Positions 8,240 through 17,070 of a stretch of 64,000 nt of DNA are shown here, in pieces. The stretch comes from Olleya namhaensis (GTDB taxonomy: Bacteria; Bacteroidota; Bacteroidia; Flavobacteriales; Flavobacteriaceae), in assembly GCF_900114005.1 (NCBI RefSeq), contig NZ_FORM01000006.1:186001-250000 (forward strand), given 5' to 3'. The notes below the pieces were generated by a model, which worked only from the letters and a program-made list of their open reading frames with translations, was not told the origin of the DNA and searched no databases. How positions within the stretch are numbered: the first letter of the stretch is position 1; every line of letters starts with the position of its first letter. Both the position numbers and the translations under genes were made by a program.

Positions 8240-10194
8240 GAATATTAGTCGTTATCGCCCTGTTATTTACAAATTTTTTAGTCTCACAAAACCAATTTAA
8301 CACCAAGGATTTAACGACTACAAGAGCAGATTTAGAATTAAATGAATTTAAGCAAGATACCACTGCCAATGCTGTAGTTTTATATGAATATGGAAACGCT
8401 AAAATTGACGAAAAAAGTTTCAATTTAATTTTAAATTATAACAAAAAAATCAAAATTTTAAACCGTAATGGTTTCAATCAAGCCAACGTTAAAATATACT
8501 TATACAACTCTGGAGGCAATAAAGAGAAAATTACAAATTTAATTGCCACTACTACAAATATAGAAGACGGAAAAGTATCTAGAATCAAACTTGATGATTC
8601 TCAAATATTTGAAGAAAAGGCAGACGAGAATCACACAATATTTAAATTTATTCTTCCAAATATTAAAGAAGGCTCCGTTATAACGTATAGTTACACTTTT
8701 GAGAGTCCATTTATCTATAAATTTAATACGTGGCGCTTTCAAGAAGAAATTCCAAAACTTTATAGCGAATACAACACGAGTATTCCTGGTAATTACGACT
8801 ACAATATCAAACTTGTTGGAGAACTTAAATTAGACGCAAACGAAAGCACTATAAAAAAAGGCTGTGTTGAAAGAAACAATGGTGCTAGTGCAGACTGCAC
8901 CGTCGGAAAATATGCAATGCAAGACATCCCTGCTTTTATAGAAGAGGATTATATGACTTCTGCCAAAAATTATTTATCCCGAATTGAGTATGAATTAAAA
9001 GTTGTTAAAGGATTTGATGGTACAGTAAATAACATTACTAAAAATTGGGAAACAACGGATAGCGAATTAAGGACTGATTCTGATTTTGGAAAACAGCTAA
9101 AAAAGGAAAGTCTTGTAAAAAAGCTAATTGACCCTGAATTATTAAATCAAAAAAATGATTTGGATAAAGCCAATTACATCTTTGATTTTGTTAAAAACAA
9201 TTACAATTGGAATAACTATTACCGCATTTTTAAAGATGTATCCATAAAAGAAGTCATTGAACAAAAGTCAGGTAACGTAGCAGAAATTAACTTGCTACTT
9301 TATAACCTATTAATAAAACATGGTATCCAAACCTACCCTGTACTATTATCGACAAGAAACAATGGATTTATAACTAAACTATACCCTGTTATTTCAGAAT
9401 TCAACTATGTGATTTTGAGAGTAGAAATTGATGGCGAATCATACTTTTTAGATGCCACAGATTCTGCATTAAATTTTGGAGAGATCCCGTTTAAATGCTT
9501 AAATCAATATGGACGAGAAATGGACTTTAAAAACGGAAGTCATTGGGTTGATATAAAACCAAAAACAAGCTCAGCAATACAGCATAAAATTATTGTAAAA
9601 CTTAATGATGATGGTACATTTACTGGAACTTTGACAACCGCAAAAACAGGTTATAATGCGTTAAAAGCTAGACAGAATTATACTAGAGACGATCAAGATA
9701 ATTTAAAACAATTCAAAGAAAAATATCCCGATTATACTTTTGGCGATATTGAGGTTGAAATAAATAAAAACAACAAATCGTTGTTTACTGAAACAATGTC
9801 TATATCAGGACCATTAACAACCATAGGAAACAAGATTTATTTAGACCCCTTTATTTTTAAAATTTTCACAAAAAACCCGCTACAATTAAACAAAAGGACC
9901 TATCCTATTGACTTCGGGTATAAAAACAATTTTATCTACAATATAAAAATTGAATCTAGTGACAACTATAAAATTATAGAAACACCACAAGAAAAATCAT
10001 ATAAACTATCTAATAATTCTGGTTTACTTGTTTTTAAACCAATACAAAAAGAAAATATTCTAGAGTTATCTTTTAGAGTTCATTTTTATAACACGATGTA
10101 CACTACAAATTATTATCCTGAATTAAAATCTTTTTATAACGACATTGTTAAAATTCAAAATAACACTGTAATAGTTTTAGAAAAAAATAACTAA
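8236..10194 (+). CDS. Exported DUF3857 / transglutaminase-like protein
   Basis: A 652-residue protein with a short signal peptide (VVIALLFTNFLVSQ). The N-terminal half (residues 30-250) is a DUF3857 domain, seen in ILPNIKEGSVITYSYTFESP. A transglutaminase-like fold follows (KANYIFDFVKNNYNW), but the expected catalytic Cys is replaced in QKSGNVAEINLLLYNLL, so it is probably not a protease or transglutaminase. A C-terminal DUF3858-like beta region completes the protein. Such proteins are common in Bacteroidota and their role is unknown. It is translationally coupled to the upstream nuclease gene by a 4-nt overlap. Confidence 0.85.
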   Translation: MRILVVIALLFTNFLVSQNQFNTKDLTTTRADLELNEFKQDTTANAVVLYEYGNAKIDEKSFNLILNYNKKIKILNRNGFNQANVKIYLYNSGGNKEKITNLIATTTNIEDGKVSRIKLDDSQIFEEKADENHTIFKFILPNIKEGSVITYSYTFESPFIYKFNTWRFQEEIPKLYSEYNTSIPGNYDYNIKLVGELKLDANESTIKKGCVERNNGASADCTVGKYAMQDIPAFIEEDYMTSAKNYLSRIEYELKVVKGFDGTVNNITKNWETTDSELRTDSDFGKQLKKESLVKKLIDPELLNQKNDLDKANYIFDFVKNNYNWNNYYRIFKDVSIKEVIEQKSGNVAEINLLLYNLLIKHGIQTYPVLLSTRNNGFITKLYPVISEFNYVILRVEIDGESYFLDATDSALNFGEIPFKCLNQYGREMDFKNGSHWVDIKPKTSSAIQHKIIVKLNDDGTFTGTLTTAKTGYNALKARQNYTRDDQDNLKQFKEKYPDYTFGDIEVEINKNNKSLFTETMSISGPLTTIGNKIYLDPFIFKIFTKNPLQLNKRTYPIDFGYKNNFIYNIKIESSDNYKIIETPQEKSYKLSNNSGLLVFKPIQKENILELSFRVHFYNTMYTTNYYPELKSFYNDIVKIQNNTVIVLEKNN

Positions 10195-10217
10195 TCTTTA
10201 TTTAGTATTTTTACCAC

Positions 10218-11081
10218 ATGAGTGCAGCAAAACAAAATAAAGGTTGGAAAGACAAACTTCATGAGATTATTTATGAGGCAGACACACCTGCGGGAAAACT
10301 ATTTGATGTCATTCTACTTGTTTTAATTTTAGCAAGTATACTTTTAGTTATGCTAGAAAGTGTCAATCATATTGACGCAAAATACCATGAGCTATTATAC
10401 ATCGGCGAGTGGATTATTACTATATTTTTTAGTATCGAGTATATTTTACGTGTCATAACCGTAAAAAAACCTTTCAAATACATTTTTAGTTTTTATGGTA
10501 TTTTAGATTTATTGTCAACAATACCAATGTATATCTCTTTTGTTTTTGCAGGTTCTCATGCTTTGGTAACCTTAAGAGCATTACGTTTACTTCGTGTTTT
10601 CAGAATTTTAAAACTAGCTAGATACTTAGGTGCTTCTAACCAATTAAAGGATTCTATAATTGCTAGTCGTGTCAAAATATTTGTGTTTTTATTTGCAGTA
10701 TTAATTTCGTCTGTCATTTTCGGAACCATTATGTATTTGGTTGAAGGAGAAGATAATGGATTTACAAACATTCCTAAAAGTGTCTATTGGTGTATTGTAA
10801 CCTTAACTACAGTTGGATTTGGAGATATTGCGCCACAAACTGCATTAGGACAATTTATTACAACCATCATCATGATTTTAGGTTATGGTATTATTGCTGT
10901 ACCTACAGGGATTGTATCTGCAGAGTATTCTAGAAGCATGAAAAAGTCTGATGACGAAAAAACACAACAACCGCCACAAAAAAAACTAAATCTAAACACG
11001 CAACGTTGTTCTAATTGTCATGAAGAGTACCATGATGACGATGCTAGATTCTGTAAAGTCTGCGGAACCAATCTATATTAA
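10218..11081 (+). CDS. Voltage-gated-like potassium channel with zinc-ribbon tail
   Basis: A 287-residue ion transporter. Six membrane segments are visible, including an S4-like helix with regularly spaced arginines (LRALRLLRVFRILKLARYL, residues 117-135) and the potassium selectivity filter TTVGFGD near residue 200, followed by the pore-lining helix GYGIIAVPTGIV. After a charged linker the C-terminus carries a four-cysteine zinc ribbon: CSNC, 13 residues, then CKVC. The channel lies in the inner membrane. The zinc-ribbon tail could sense metal or redox state, or only serve in assembly. It runs 23 bp ahead of miaA. Confidence 0.9.
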   Translation: MSAAKQNKGWKDKLHEIIYEADTPAGKLFDVILLVLILASILLVMLESVNHIDAKYHELLYIGEWIITIFFSIEYILRVITVKKPFKYIFSFYGILDLLSTIPMYISFVFAGSHALVTLRALRLLRVFRILKLARYLGASNQLKDSIIASRVKIFVFLFAVLISSVIFGTIMYLVEGEDNGFTNIPKSVYWCIVTLTTVGFGDIAPQTALGQFITTIIMILGYGIIAVPTGIVSAEYSRSMKKSDDEKTQQPPQKKLNLNTQRCSNCHEEYHDDDARFCKVCGTNLY

Positions 11082-11104
11082 TATTCTTTTAAAGACCTTT
11101 TAAA

Positions 11105-12019
11105 GTGAAACACACTAACAAGTATCTTATATCTATTGTTGGACCAACAGCTATAGGTAAAACAGCGCTTAGTATTAAGTTAGCCAATTACTTTAATACA
11201 GAAATAATATCAGCCGATTCTAGACAGTTTTTTAAAGAAATGAGTATTGGTACTGCTGCGCCAACCACTGAAGAATTAGCACAGGCTAAACATCATTTTA
11301 TACACAACAAATCAATCACAGAAGCTTACAATGTTGGTGCTTTTGAAAAAGAGGCCATAACTTGTTTGAAAAGCTTACACCAAAGCAATGACGTTGTTAT
11401 TATGGTAGGTGGTTCTGGATTATATGTAGATGCTGTTAGTAAAGGTTTGGACTACTTTCCTGAAGTAGATAAAGCCATTAGACCACAATTAAATAAACAA
11501 TTAGAGACAGAAGGTTTAGAAACGCTTCAATTACAACTAAAAACATTAGATCCAACATCTTACAATACGATAGCAATTGACAATCCGCAACGCGTTATTA
11601 GAGCCTTAGAGATTTGTATTGGTAGTGGACAGCCTTATTCTTCATTTTTAAATAAAGATAAAAACAAACGCCCTTTTAAGACCATTACCATTGGTTTAGA
11701 AGCTGATCGTCCAATTATTTACGACAGAATTAATAAGCGCGTCAACATAATGATGGATAATGGATTAGTGGATGAAGTCAAAACACTACTCCCTTTTAAG
11801 GAACTTAACAGCCTAAATACGGTTGGATATAAAGAGATCTTTAATTATTTAGATAATACTTGGACTTTAGACTTTGCTGTAGCAGAAATACAAAAAAATT
11901 CTAGACGATTTGCAAAACGACAATTGACTTGGTTTAAACGCAATCCCGAAACTTTATGGTTTGATTATCTAACACCAAAAGAAACTATCATTTCTAAATT
12001 AGAAACTATTATAAACTAA
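11105..12019 (+). CDS. miaA: tRNA dimethylallyltransferase
   Basis: Transfers an isopentenyl group to N6 of A37 in tRNAs that read UNN codons. The 304-residue protein starts at GTG. The P-loop GPTAIGKTALSI (residues 13-24) is followed by SADSRQFFKEMSIGTA, the substrate-recognition region near residue 40. PQRVIRALEI and the C-terminal FAKRQLTWFKR tRNA-binding motif are intact. A strong hairpin terminator follows directly. Confidence 0.96.
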   Translation: MKHTNKYLISIVGPTAIGKTALSIKLANYFNTEIISADSRQFFKEMSIGTAAPTTEELAQAKHHFIHNKSITEAYNVGAFEKEAITCLKSLHQSNDVVIMVGGSGLYVDAVSKGLDYFPEVDKAIRPQLNKQLETEGLETLQLQLKTLDPTSYNTIAIDNPQRVIRALEICIGSGQPYSSFLNKDKNKRPFKTITIGLEADRPIIYDRINKRVNIMMDNGLVDEVKTLLPFKELNSLNTVGYKEIFNYLDNTWTLDFAVAEIQKNSRRFAKRQLTWFKRNPETLWFDYLTPKETIISKLETIIN

Positions 12020-12048
12020 AAAATCCAGCAATATGCTGGATTTTTTTT
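12020..12048. terminator. Bidirectional terminator between miaA and the response regulator
   Basis: TCCAGCA (12024-12030) and TGCTGGA (12034-12040) form a perfect stem, flanked by A-run on the left and T-run on the right, so it can act for both convergent genes. Confidence 0.85.
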
Positions 12049-12074
12049 ATTCAAAAAGTAGACTTAATTAGTTA

Positions 12075-12782
12075 TTAACTTTGGTTAACGACTAATCTAA
12101 ATCCTTCTCCATGTATGTTTAAAATTTCAACTTTAGGGTCTAATTTTAAATATTTTCTAAGTTTAGCAATATAAACATCCATACTTCTAGACGTAAAATA
12201 ATTATCGTCTCTCCATATTTTAGTTAATGCTAATTCTCTTGGCATTAAATCGTTTTCATGTAGCGCTAACATACGAAGTAATTCGTTTTCCTTTGGAGAT
12301 AATTTTACTTGCTCTCCTCCGTTGTATGTTAAAAATCTAAGCTTAGAGTTTAAATCAAAACCTCCAATTTTAAATTCAAATTGCTTGCTATCTGCAACTG
12401 TATCGTTAGCTTTACGTTGCATGATTGCTTTAATCTTCATTAATAAGACTTCACTATCAAAAGGTTTGTTTAGATAATCATCTGCACCAACTTTATACCC
12501 TTTAAGCACATCTTCTTTCATCGCCTTAGCGGTTAAGAATACTATAGGCACTTCTGCATTTTTCTCTCTAATTTCTTTAGCTAAAGTAAAACCGTCTTTA
12601 TATGGCATCATGACATCTAAAATACATAGGTCAAAATCGCCACGTTTAAACTTTTCAAAGCCTTCCATACCATTTTTAGCATGTGTAACTTCGTAATCGT
12701 TCATTGATAAATAATCTTTTAAAACAGTTCCAAAATTTGGATCGTCTTCGACTAATAATATTCTTTTTAATTGTTCTTCCAT
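12075..12782 (-). CDS. OmpR-family response regulator (RprY-like)
   Basis: DNA-binding response regulator of 235 residues. The receiver domain (residues 1-125) shows the acidic pair VEDD, the phospho-acceptor in DLCILDVMMP, and the conserved lysine in DYLNKPFD. A winged-helix domain (residues 135-232) follows with LSPKENELLRML and the recognition helix region RSMDVYIAKLRKYL. It lies 4 bp downstream of its kinase gene on the minus strand, so the two form one operon. The pair resembles RprX/RprY of Bacteroidota; the stimulus is unknown. Confidence 0.93.
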   Translation of the reverse strand: MEEQLKRILLVEDDPNFGTVLKDYLSMNDYEVTHAKNGMEGFEKFKRGDFDLCILDVMMPYKDGFTLAKEIREKNAEVPIVFLTAKAMKEDVLKGYKVGADDYLNKPFDSEVLLMKIKAIMQRKANDTVADSKQFEFKIGGFDLNSKLRFLTYNGGEQVKLSPKENELLRMLALHENDLMPRELALTKIWRDDNYFTSRSMDVYIAKLRKYLKLDPKVEILNIHGEGFRLVVNQS

Positions 12783-12786
12783 AATA

Positions 12787-14364
12787 TTACGAGATTAAGG
12801 GAAGCTTTATTGTAAAAGTACTTCCTTTTTCTTTTTCACTTTCTACTGATATATGACCATGATGGTCTTCTACTATTCTCTTAACGTAAGCCAATCCTAA
12901 ACCATGACCTTTGACGTTATGTATGTTTCCTGTATGTTCTCTATAAAATTTTTCGAACACACGTTTTTGAGCTACTTTACTCATGCCACTTCCGTGGTCT
13001 TTAATATGTACTAAAATATTATTACCAGCCAATTCTGTTGTAACTATAATTTTAGGTTGTTCTGGAGAATACTTAATGGCATTGTCCAATACGTTTACTA
13101 AAACATTGGTAAAATGTGTTTCGTTAGCTAATACGGAAGACTTTTCAGCATTAAGGTGGGTTTCTATATGACCACCTCTATCTTCTACAATTAACTCTAC
13201 ATGAGTAATAGCGTCTTCTACTAAGTCGTTTAACTCTACACGTTCCTTACTAATGTTTAGCTCATTTTTTTCAAGTTTAGATATTCTTAATACATTTTCT
13301 ACCTGAGCATGCATTCTTTTATTCTCTTCTTTAATCATTCCTAAATAACGTAAAACCTTCTCTTTGTCGTCTATTACCTTAGGATTTCTAATGGAGTCTA
13401 ATGCCAAATTTATTGTTGCGATTGGCGTCTTAAACTCATGTGTCATGTTATTGATAAAATCTGTTTTAATTTCAGAGATCTGTCGTTGTTTTATTAACTG
13501 ATACAATGCACTTGAATAAGCAATTATAATAATTAATGTAAATACAATAGACAAAATTAGCATCGTTAAAACTGATGATAAAATGAATTTTTTACGTTCC
13601 GGAAAATTTACTAATAACCTGTAATTGCTATCGTCGTTTTCATTATAAAAAAAAGGAACACTAAAAGTAGACGCTTTATTTTGATCTAAATGAAAATTTT
13701 CTGTCTTAACCTTGGTGGCTAAACCATTACTATAAATAGCAAACTCATAACCAATATTAATATCGTCTTCTAGCAGTTTTAAAACTAATAATCTGTTTAT
13801 TTTATCTGCGTCAACACGCTTGTGTAATGGTTTTAAATACGCTTTATCTTTATAGACTGTCTCTAAAGCAATATGCGTACTTTCATTAATCTTACTCAAC
13901 TTTGAAAGCATTGCAGATAAATTCTTACTACCATCAACCGAGTTGTTTTCAATAGTTTCGGTTTCTCTTTTTTGTAAAATTCGTTTTACATTTACACTAT
14001 CATAACCTATATCAAAGAGCGATGAGGATACTTTATAATTCTCTTCAAAAATACCGTTTCTGTAAATTACAGTTTGGTTGTTCTCTGGATTATCTTCTTT
14101 AAGATAAATATTTATGATAGCTGTAGTATCATTTACATTAATAGCACCCTGGCTTAATAAATCGTTAAATTTTCTTAAGTAATCCTCCTTCTCTTCATTT
14201 TCTATAGTGTTAGACACGTAACTCAATGCTTTTTTCACATTGAAGTTAAATTGGTTTTCACTATTTTGAATTGAATTGTTAATATAATAAGCTTGTACTA
14301 AAATAATACCTATTAAAGAACAACTCATTAAAACTACTAATACTAGAAATATCCTTTTATTCAC
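12787..14364 (-). CDS. Membrane sensor histidine kinase (RprX-like)
   Basis: A 525-residue kinase starting at GTG. Membrane helices at about residues 6-27 and 260-288 bracket a periplasmic sensor of roughly 230 residues without a recognisable domain. No clear HAMP is seen. The dimerisation box is NNMTHEFKTPIATINLAL with the phospho-accepting histidine, followed by the N box (NVLDNAIKYSPEQP), DHGSGM and GHGLGLAYVK ATP-binding motifs. It phosphorylates the response regulator encoded just downstream. Confidence 0.93.
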   Translation of the reverse strand: MNKRIFLVLVVLMSCSLIGIILVQAYYINNSIQNSENQFNFNVKKALSYVSNTIENEEKEDYLRKFNDLLSQGAINVNDTTAIINIYLKEDNPENNQTVIYRNGIFEENYKVSSSLFDIGYDSVNVKRILQKRETETIENNSVDGSKNLSAMLSKLSKINESTHIALETVYKDKAYLKPLHKRVDADKINRLLVLKLLEDDINIGYEFAIYSNGLATKVKTENFHLDQNKASTFSVPFFYNENDDSNYRLLVNFPERKKFILSSVLTMLILSIVFTLIIIIAYSSALYQLIKQRQISEIKTDFINNMTHEFKTPIATINLALDSIRNPKVIDDKEKVLRYLGMIKEENKRMHAQVENVLRISKLEKNELNISKERVELNDLVEDAITHVELIVEDRGGHIETHLNAEKSSVLANETHFTNVLVNVLDNAIKYSPEQPKIIVTTELAGNNILVHIKDHGSGMSKVAQKRVFEKFYREHTGNIHNVKGHGLGLAYVKRIVEDHHGHISVESEKEKGSTFTIKLPLIS

Positions 14365-14434
14365 ACACCAAAACTAATATTTTAACATTTAGGATTCCTT
14401 GCATTTAACCTTACATTAACAAAAACGTTAAAAT

Positions 14435-15034
14435 TTAATGATTTGTTGCGCTATTTAAGATTTTAGCATGGATTTTTCCTACTTGGTGCCTTGTACCTTC
14501 TAAATTTACATTAGTTATCACAAAATCTGAAAGTTCAGTTTTTTGTTTATCGCTCCATTGGTTTTTCATAATGGCTTTTACCTTTTCAGAAGAAGAGTCG
14601 TCACGTTTAACTACACGCTTAAGTCTAACGTCTTCAGGTGCCACTACTGTTATGATGACATCATATTTTTTGTAGCTACCGTTTTCAAAAATAATAGCAG
14701 CTTCGCTAATAACGTAGTCTGACTCTTGTTTTTTTACCCAGTTAGCAAAGTGTTTTGCAACTTTTGGGTGTACAATAGCATTCATTTGTTGTAATAATGC
14801 TTTGTTGTTAAAAATCTGACTCGCAATAAAAGGTTTGTTTAATGACGCGTCAATATATGCTTGGTCTCCAAAAAGCTGTACTAGTTTTCGTTTTATAATT
14901 TTAGAACGGTTCATTAAAGCCTTAGCTTCTGTATCTGCTATATAAACAGGTACACCTAAGTCTTTAAAAAAATTAGCAACTGTAGTTTTACCACTACCTA
15001 TACCTCCTGTTAATCCTACAATTATTGGTGTCAT
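14435..15034 (-). CDS. coaE: Dephospho-CoA kinase
   Basis: Final step of coenzyme A synthesis, phosphorylating the ribose 3'-hydroxyl of dephospho-CoA. At 199 residues it is typical. The P-loop GLTGGIGSGKTTVA (residues 7-20) is followed by the family's DTEAK near residue 34, IVHPKV and RDDSS. The start overlaps the stop of the upstream YbbR gene by 4 nt (ATGA), indicating coupled translation. Confidence 0.95.
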   Translation of the reverse strand: MTPIIVGLTGGIGSGKTTVANFFKDLGVPVYIADTEAKALMNRSKIIKRKLVQLFGDQAYIDASLNKPFIASQIFNNKALLQQMNAIVHPKVAKHFANWVKKQESDYVISEAAIIFENGSYKKYDVIITVVAPEDVRLKRVVKRDDSSSEKVKAIMKNQWSDKQKTELSDFVITNVNLEGTRHQVGKIHAKILNSATNH

Positions 15035-15990
15035 TCTTTTATAATAAATTCAATTTTTTGCTGTAACAACCTTATGTTTTTAACACTAGCAGGTTGTTTT
15101 ACTAAATTTGGAGTTAAAAACGAATTATCTATGGCGTCTTTATAATTACAAACCACTTTAAAATCTTGTGCTGATATATTCTTAAAGTTTTCTAAACTGG
15201 TAGCATAGCTTAAAGAAATCTGTTTTGGAAAATAATTAAGCGTTATACCTTCTGGAACATTAATAACCTCTATTGGAAGACTAACCACACCTTCTGAAAA
15301 CTTAGAAACCTTAACTTCCAATTGTACTTGCTTTAAGTTTGTCTTTACCTTATTACCTATACTATCCAATTGTAAGGTTAGTATTTTATTAATATTGGCT
15401 TTAACATCTAAGACATCCAAGTTGTCCGTATCTATCTTTTTAATTTTTCTGAGTATAGAACTTGGTCCAATCAACTTTATGCTATCTGGTTTCGTTTTAA
15501 CAACATCCAACGTATTATAACCAGGCGCATATTTAATATTTGCATGCAGCACTATTGGAACATATTTTATACTATTACTATCATACTTAAACGATAAAGT
15601 ATCTGGATTGATGCTAATTATTTTTTTCTCTTTACTAAACTGCTTGTTAATATTTGCAAAGCCACGAGACATACTCCAGATAAGTGATGAGTCTTTTTTT
15701 ACTATATCAGTGTTAAAATCAATGTCTAAAAGCGGACGATTTATTGCATATCTAAGCCAATCAAATCCATAGGTTTCTAATGTTATATTTAACTTAGCAT
15801 TGTCTTGATTTATTAAAACAAATGTATCATCTACATTTATTGGATTTACATCAAAAGTTAGTGTTGCTGTATAAACTTTAGATAATTTAGTTAATACTAA
15901 AATTGAAAACGCTAACAAGAAGAACAGTAAAAAGACATTTATCTTTTTGCTCTTAAACAATCCTAATATTTTAGATTTTATGGTTTGCAT
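15031..15990 (-). CDS. YbbR-domain membrane protein
   Basis: A 319-residue protein with a single N-terminal membrane anchor (about residues 18-36) and an extracytoplasmic part made of YbbR-like beta repeats: the patterns around KPDSIKLIGPSSIL and KQISLSYATSLENF are typical. YbbR proteins in Firmicutes (CdaR) regulate diadenylate cyclase. Whether that applies here is unknown, and no cyclase gene is adjacent. It overlaps the glycosyltransferase stop by 1 nt (TAATG) and the coaE start by 4 nt, giving a tightly packed three-gene operon. Confidence 0.82.
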   Translation of the reverse strand: MQTIKSKILGLFKSKKINVFLLFFLLAFSILVLTKLSKVYTATLTFDVNPINVDDTFVLINQDNAKLNITLETYGFDWLRYAINRPLLDIDFNTDIVKKDSSLIWSMSRGFANINKQFSKEKKIISINPDTLSFKYDSNSIKYVPIVLHANIKYAPGYNTLDVVKTKPDSIKLIGPSSILRKIKKIDTDNLDVLDVKANINKILTLQLDSIGNKVKTNLKQVQLEVKVSKFSEGVVSLPIEVINVPEGITLNYFPKQISLSYATSLENFKNISAQDFKVVCNYKDAIDNSFLTPNLVKQPASVKNIRLLQQKIEFIIKE

Positions 15991-16997
15991 TATTTATTAT
16001 TAAAAAACAGATGAGGAAATAGCACTTCTGCTTTATCTTTTTTTATACTTAATATTAAAGTGGACTTTAAAAACCCATAGCCATATCCAAAAAACTGAAT
16101 ACATATTGCTAACAACGCCTGACATGCAATAATCACATTTTTTGTTGTGATTAAAGCTATAACAAAAACGAGACTAAAATAGAATAACACTAAATATATT
16201 GGTAAGTAAATATTAAAAAGCGCAAATATTATAGCAAAAATAGCACCAAGTGTAAATACTGACGGAAACCAATAAGTCAGCTTTTTAGTTTGCGGATGCC
16301 ATTGGTTTAAAATAGGTCTTACAGAACCAAATTTATAGACTTGTTGATAAAATTTAGACCAAGAAATACGTCTTTTATGATAAACGTAGGCTTCCGGGAT
16401 TAATACTGTATTAAAACCTAAATTCCATAACCGTATAGATAAATCAGGATCCTCTCCTGGATGAATGTTACCAAAGCCTTTTGTAGCTTCAAATGCTTTT
16501 TTAGATAATCCCATATTAAAACTTCTAGGCTGAAACTTGTCTAAACTAGCCTTATTACCTCGGATTCCTCCTGTTGTTATTACAGAAGTCATACTAAAAT
16601 CTATTGCTTTTTGAAGATTAGAAAATGATTTATGTGCTTTATCTGGTCCTCCAAAACAGTCTACGTAATTTTGTTTTAAACTACGGTCAACTTCAATTAA
16701 ATAATTACTAGGCAATAAACAATCACTATCCAAAATAATAAAGTAATTCCCTTTTGCTTTTTGCATTCCGAAGTTTCTTGAATCTCCAGGTCCCGAATTC
16801 GGTTTAAAATAGTAGGTTATATCTAACTGCGTATTATACTTATCTATTACGGACTGAGACGTTATCGTCGACCCATCTTCCACAATTACAATTTCATAAC
16901 TAAACGTACCGCTTAACTTTAAAAAGCTCTCTAAAAGCTCTTCAATCTCTACAGGACGATTATAAACGGGTATGATAAAAGAATAACTTAATTGCAT
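15990..16997 (-). CDS. Glycosyltransferase family 2 membrane protein
   Basis: A GT-A glycosyltransferase of 335 residues with the chosen start. Motifs: SFIIPVYNRPVEIEELL at the N-terminus, IVIVEDGST, the DXD-like DSDCLLP near residue 95, and GEDPDLSIRLW. Two to three membrane helices occupy the C-terminal third. The reading frame is open 12 codons further upstream, to 17033, but that stretch overlaps a strong terminator at 17022-17050, so I chose the ATG at 16997. Substrate unknown. Confidence 0.88.
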   Translation of the reverse strand: MQLSYSFIIPVYNRPVEIEELLESFLKLSGTFSYEIVIVEDGSTITSQSVIDKYNTQLDITYYFKPNSGPGDSRNFGMQKAKGNYFIILDSDCLLPSNYLIEVDRSLKQNYVDCFGGPDKAHKSFSNLQKAIDFSMTSVITTGGIRGNKASLDKFQPRSFNMGLSKKAFEATKGFGNIHPGEDPDLSIRLWNLGFNTVLIPEAYVYHKRRISWSKFYQQVYKFGSVRPILNQWHPQTKKLTYWFPSVFTLGAIFAIIFALFNIYLPIYLVLFYFSLVFVIALITTKNVIIACQALLAICIQFFGYGYGFLKSTLILSIKKDKAEVLFPHLFFNNK

Positions 16998-17021
16998 GTT
17001 ACAAATGTAAGTTAATCGCAT

Positions 17022-17050
17022 AAAAAAAGCCACCTAAAAAGGTGGCTTTT
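17022..17050 (-). terminator. Terminator after the secreted repeat-protein gene
   Basis: Read on the minus strand: GCCACC, a 6-nt loop, GGTGGC and a run of T. It lies 21 bp past the stop of the upstream gene and before the glycosyltransferase ATG. Confidence 0.85.
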
Positions 17051-17070
17051 AATTGTATTAAAGTTTAAGA

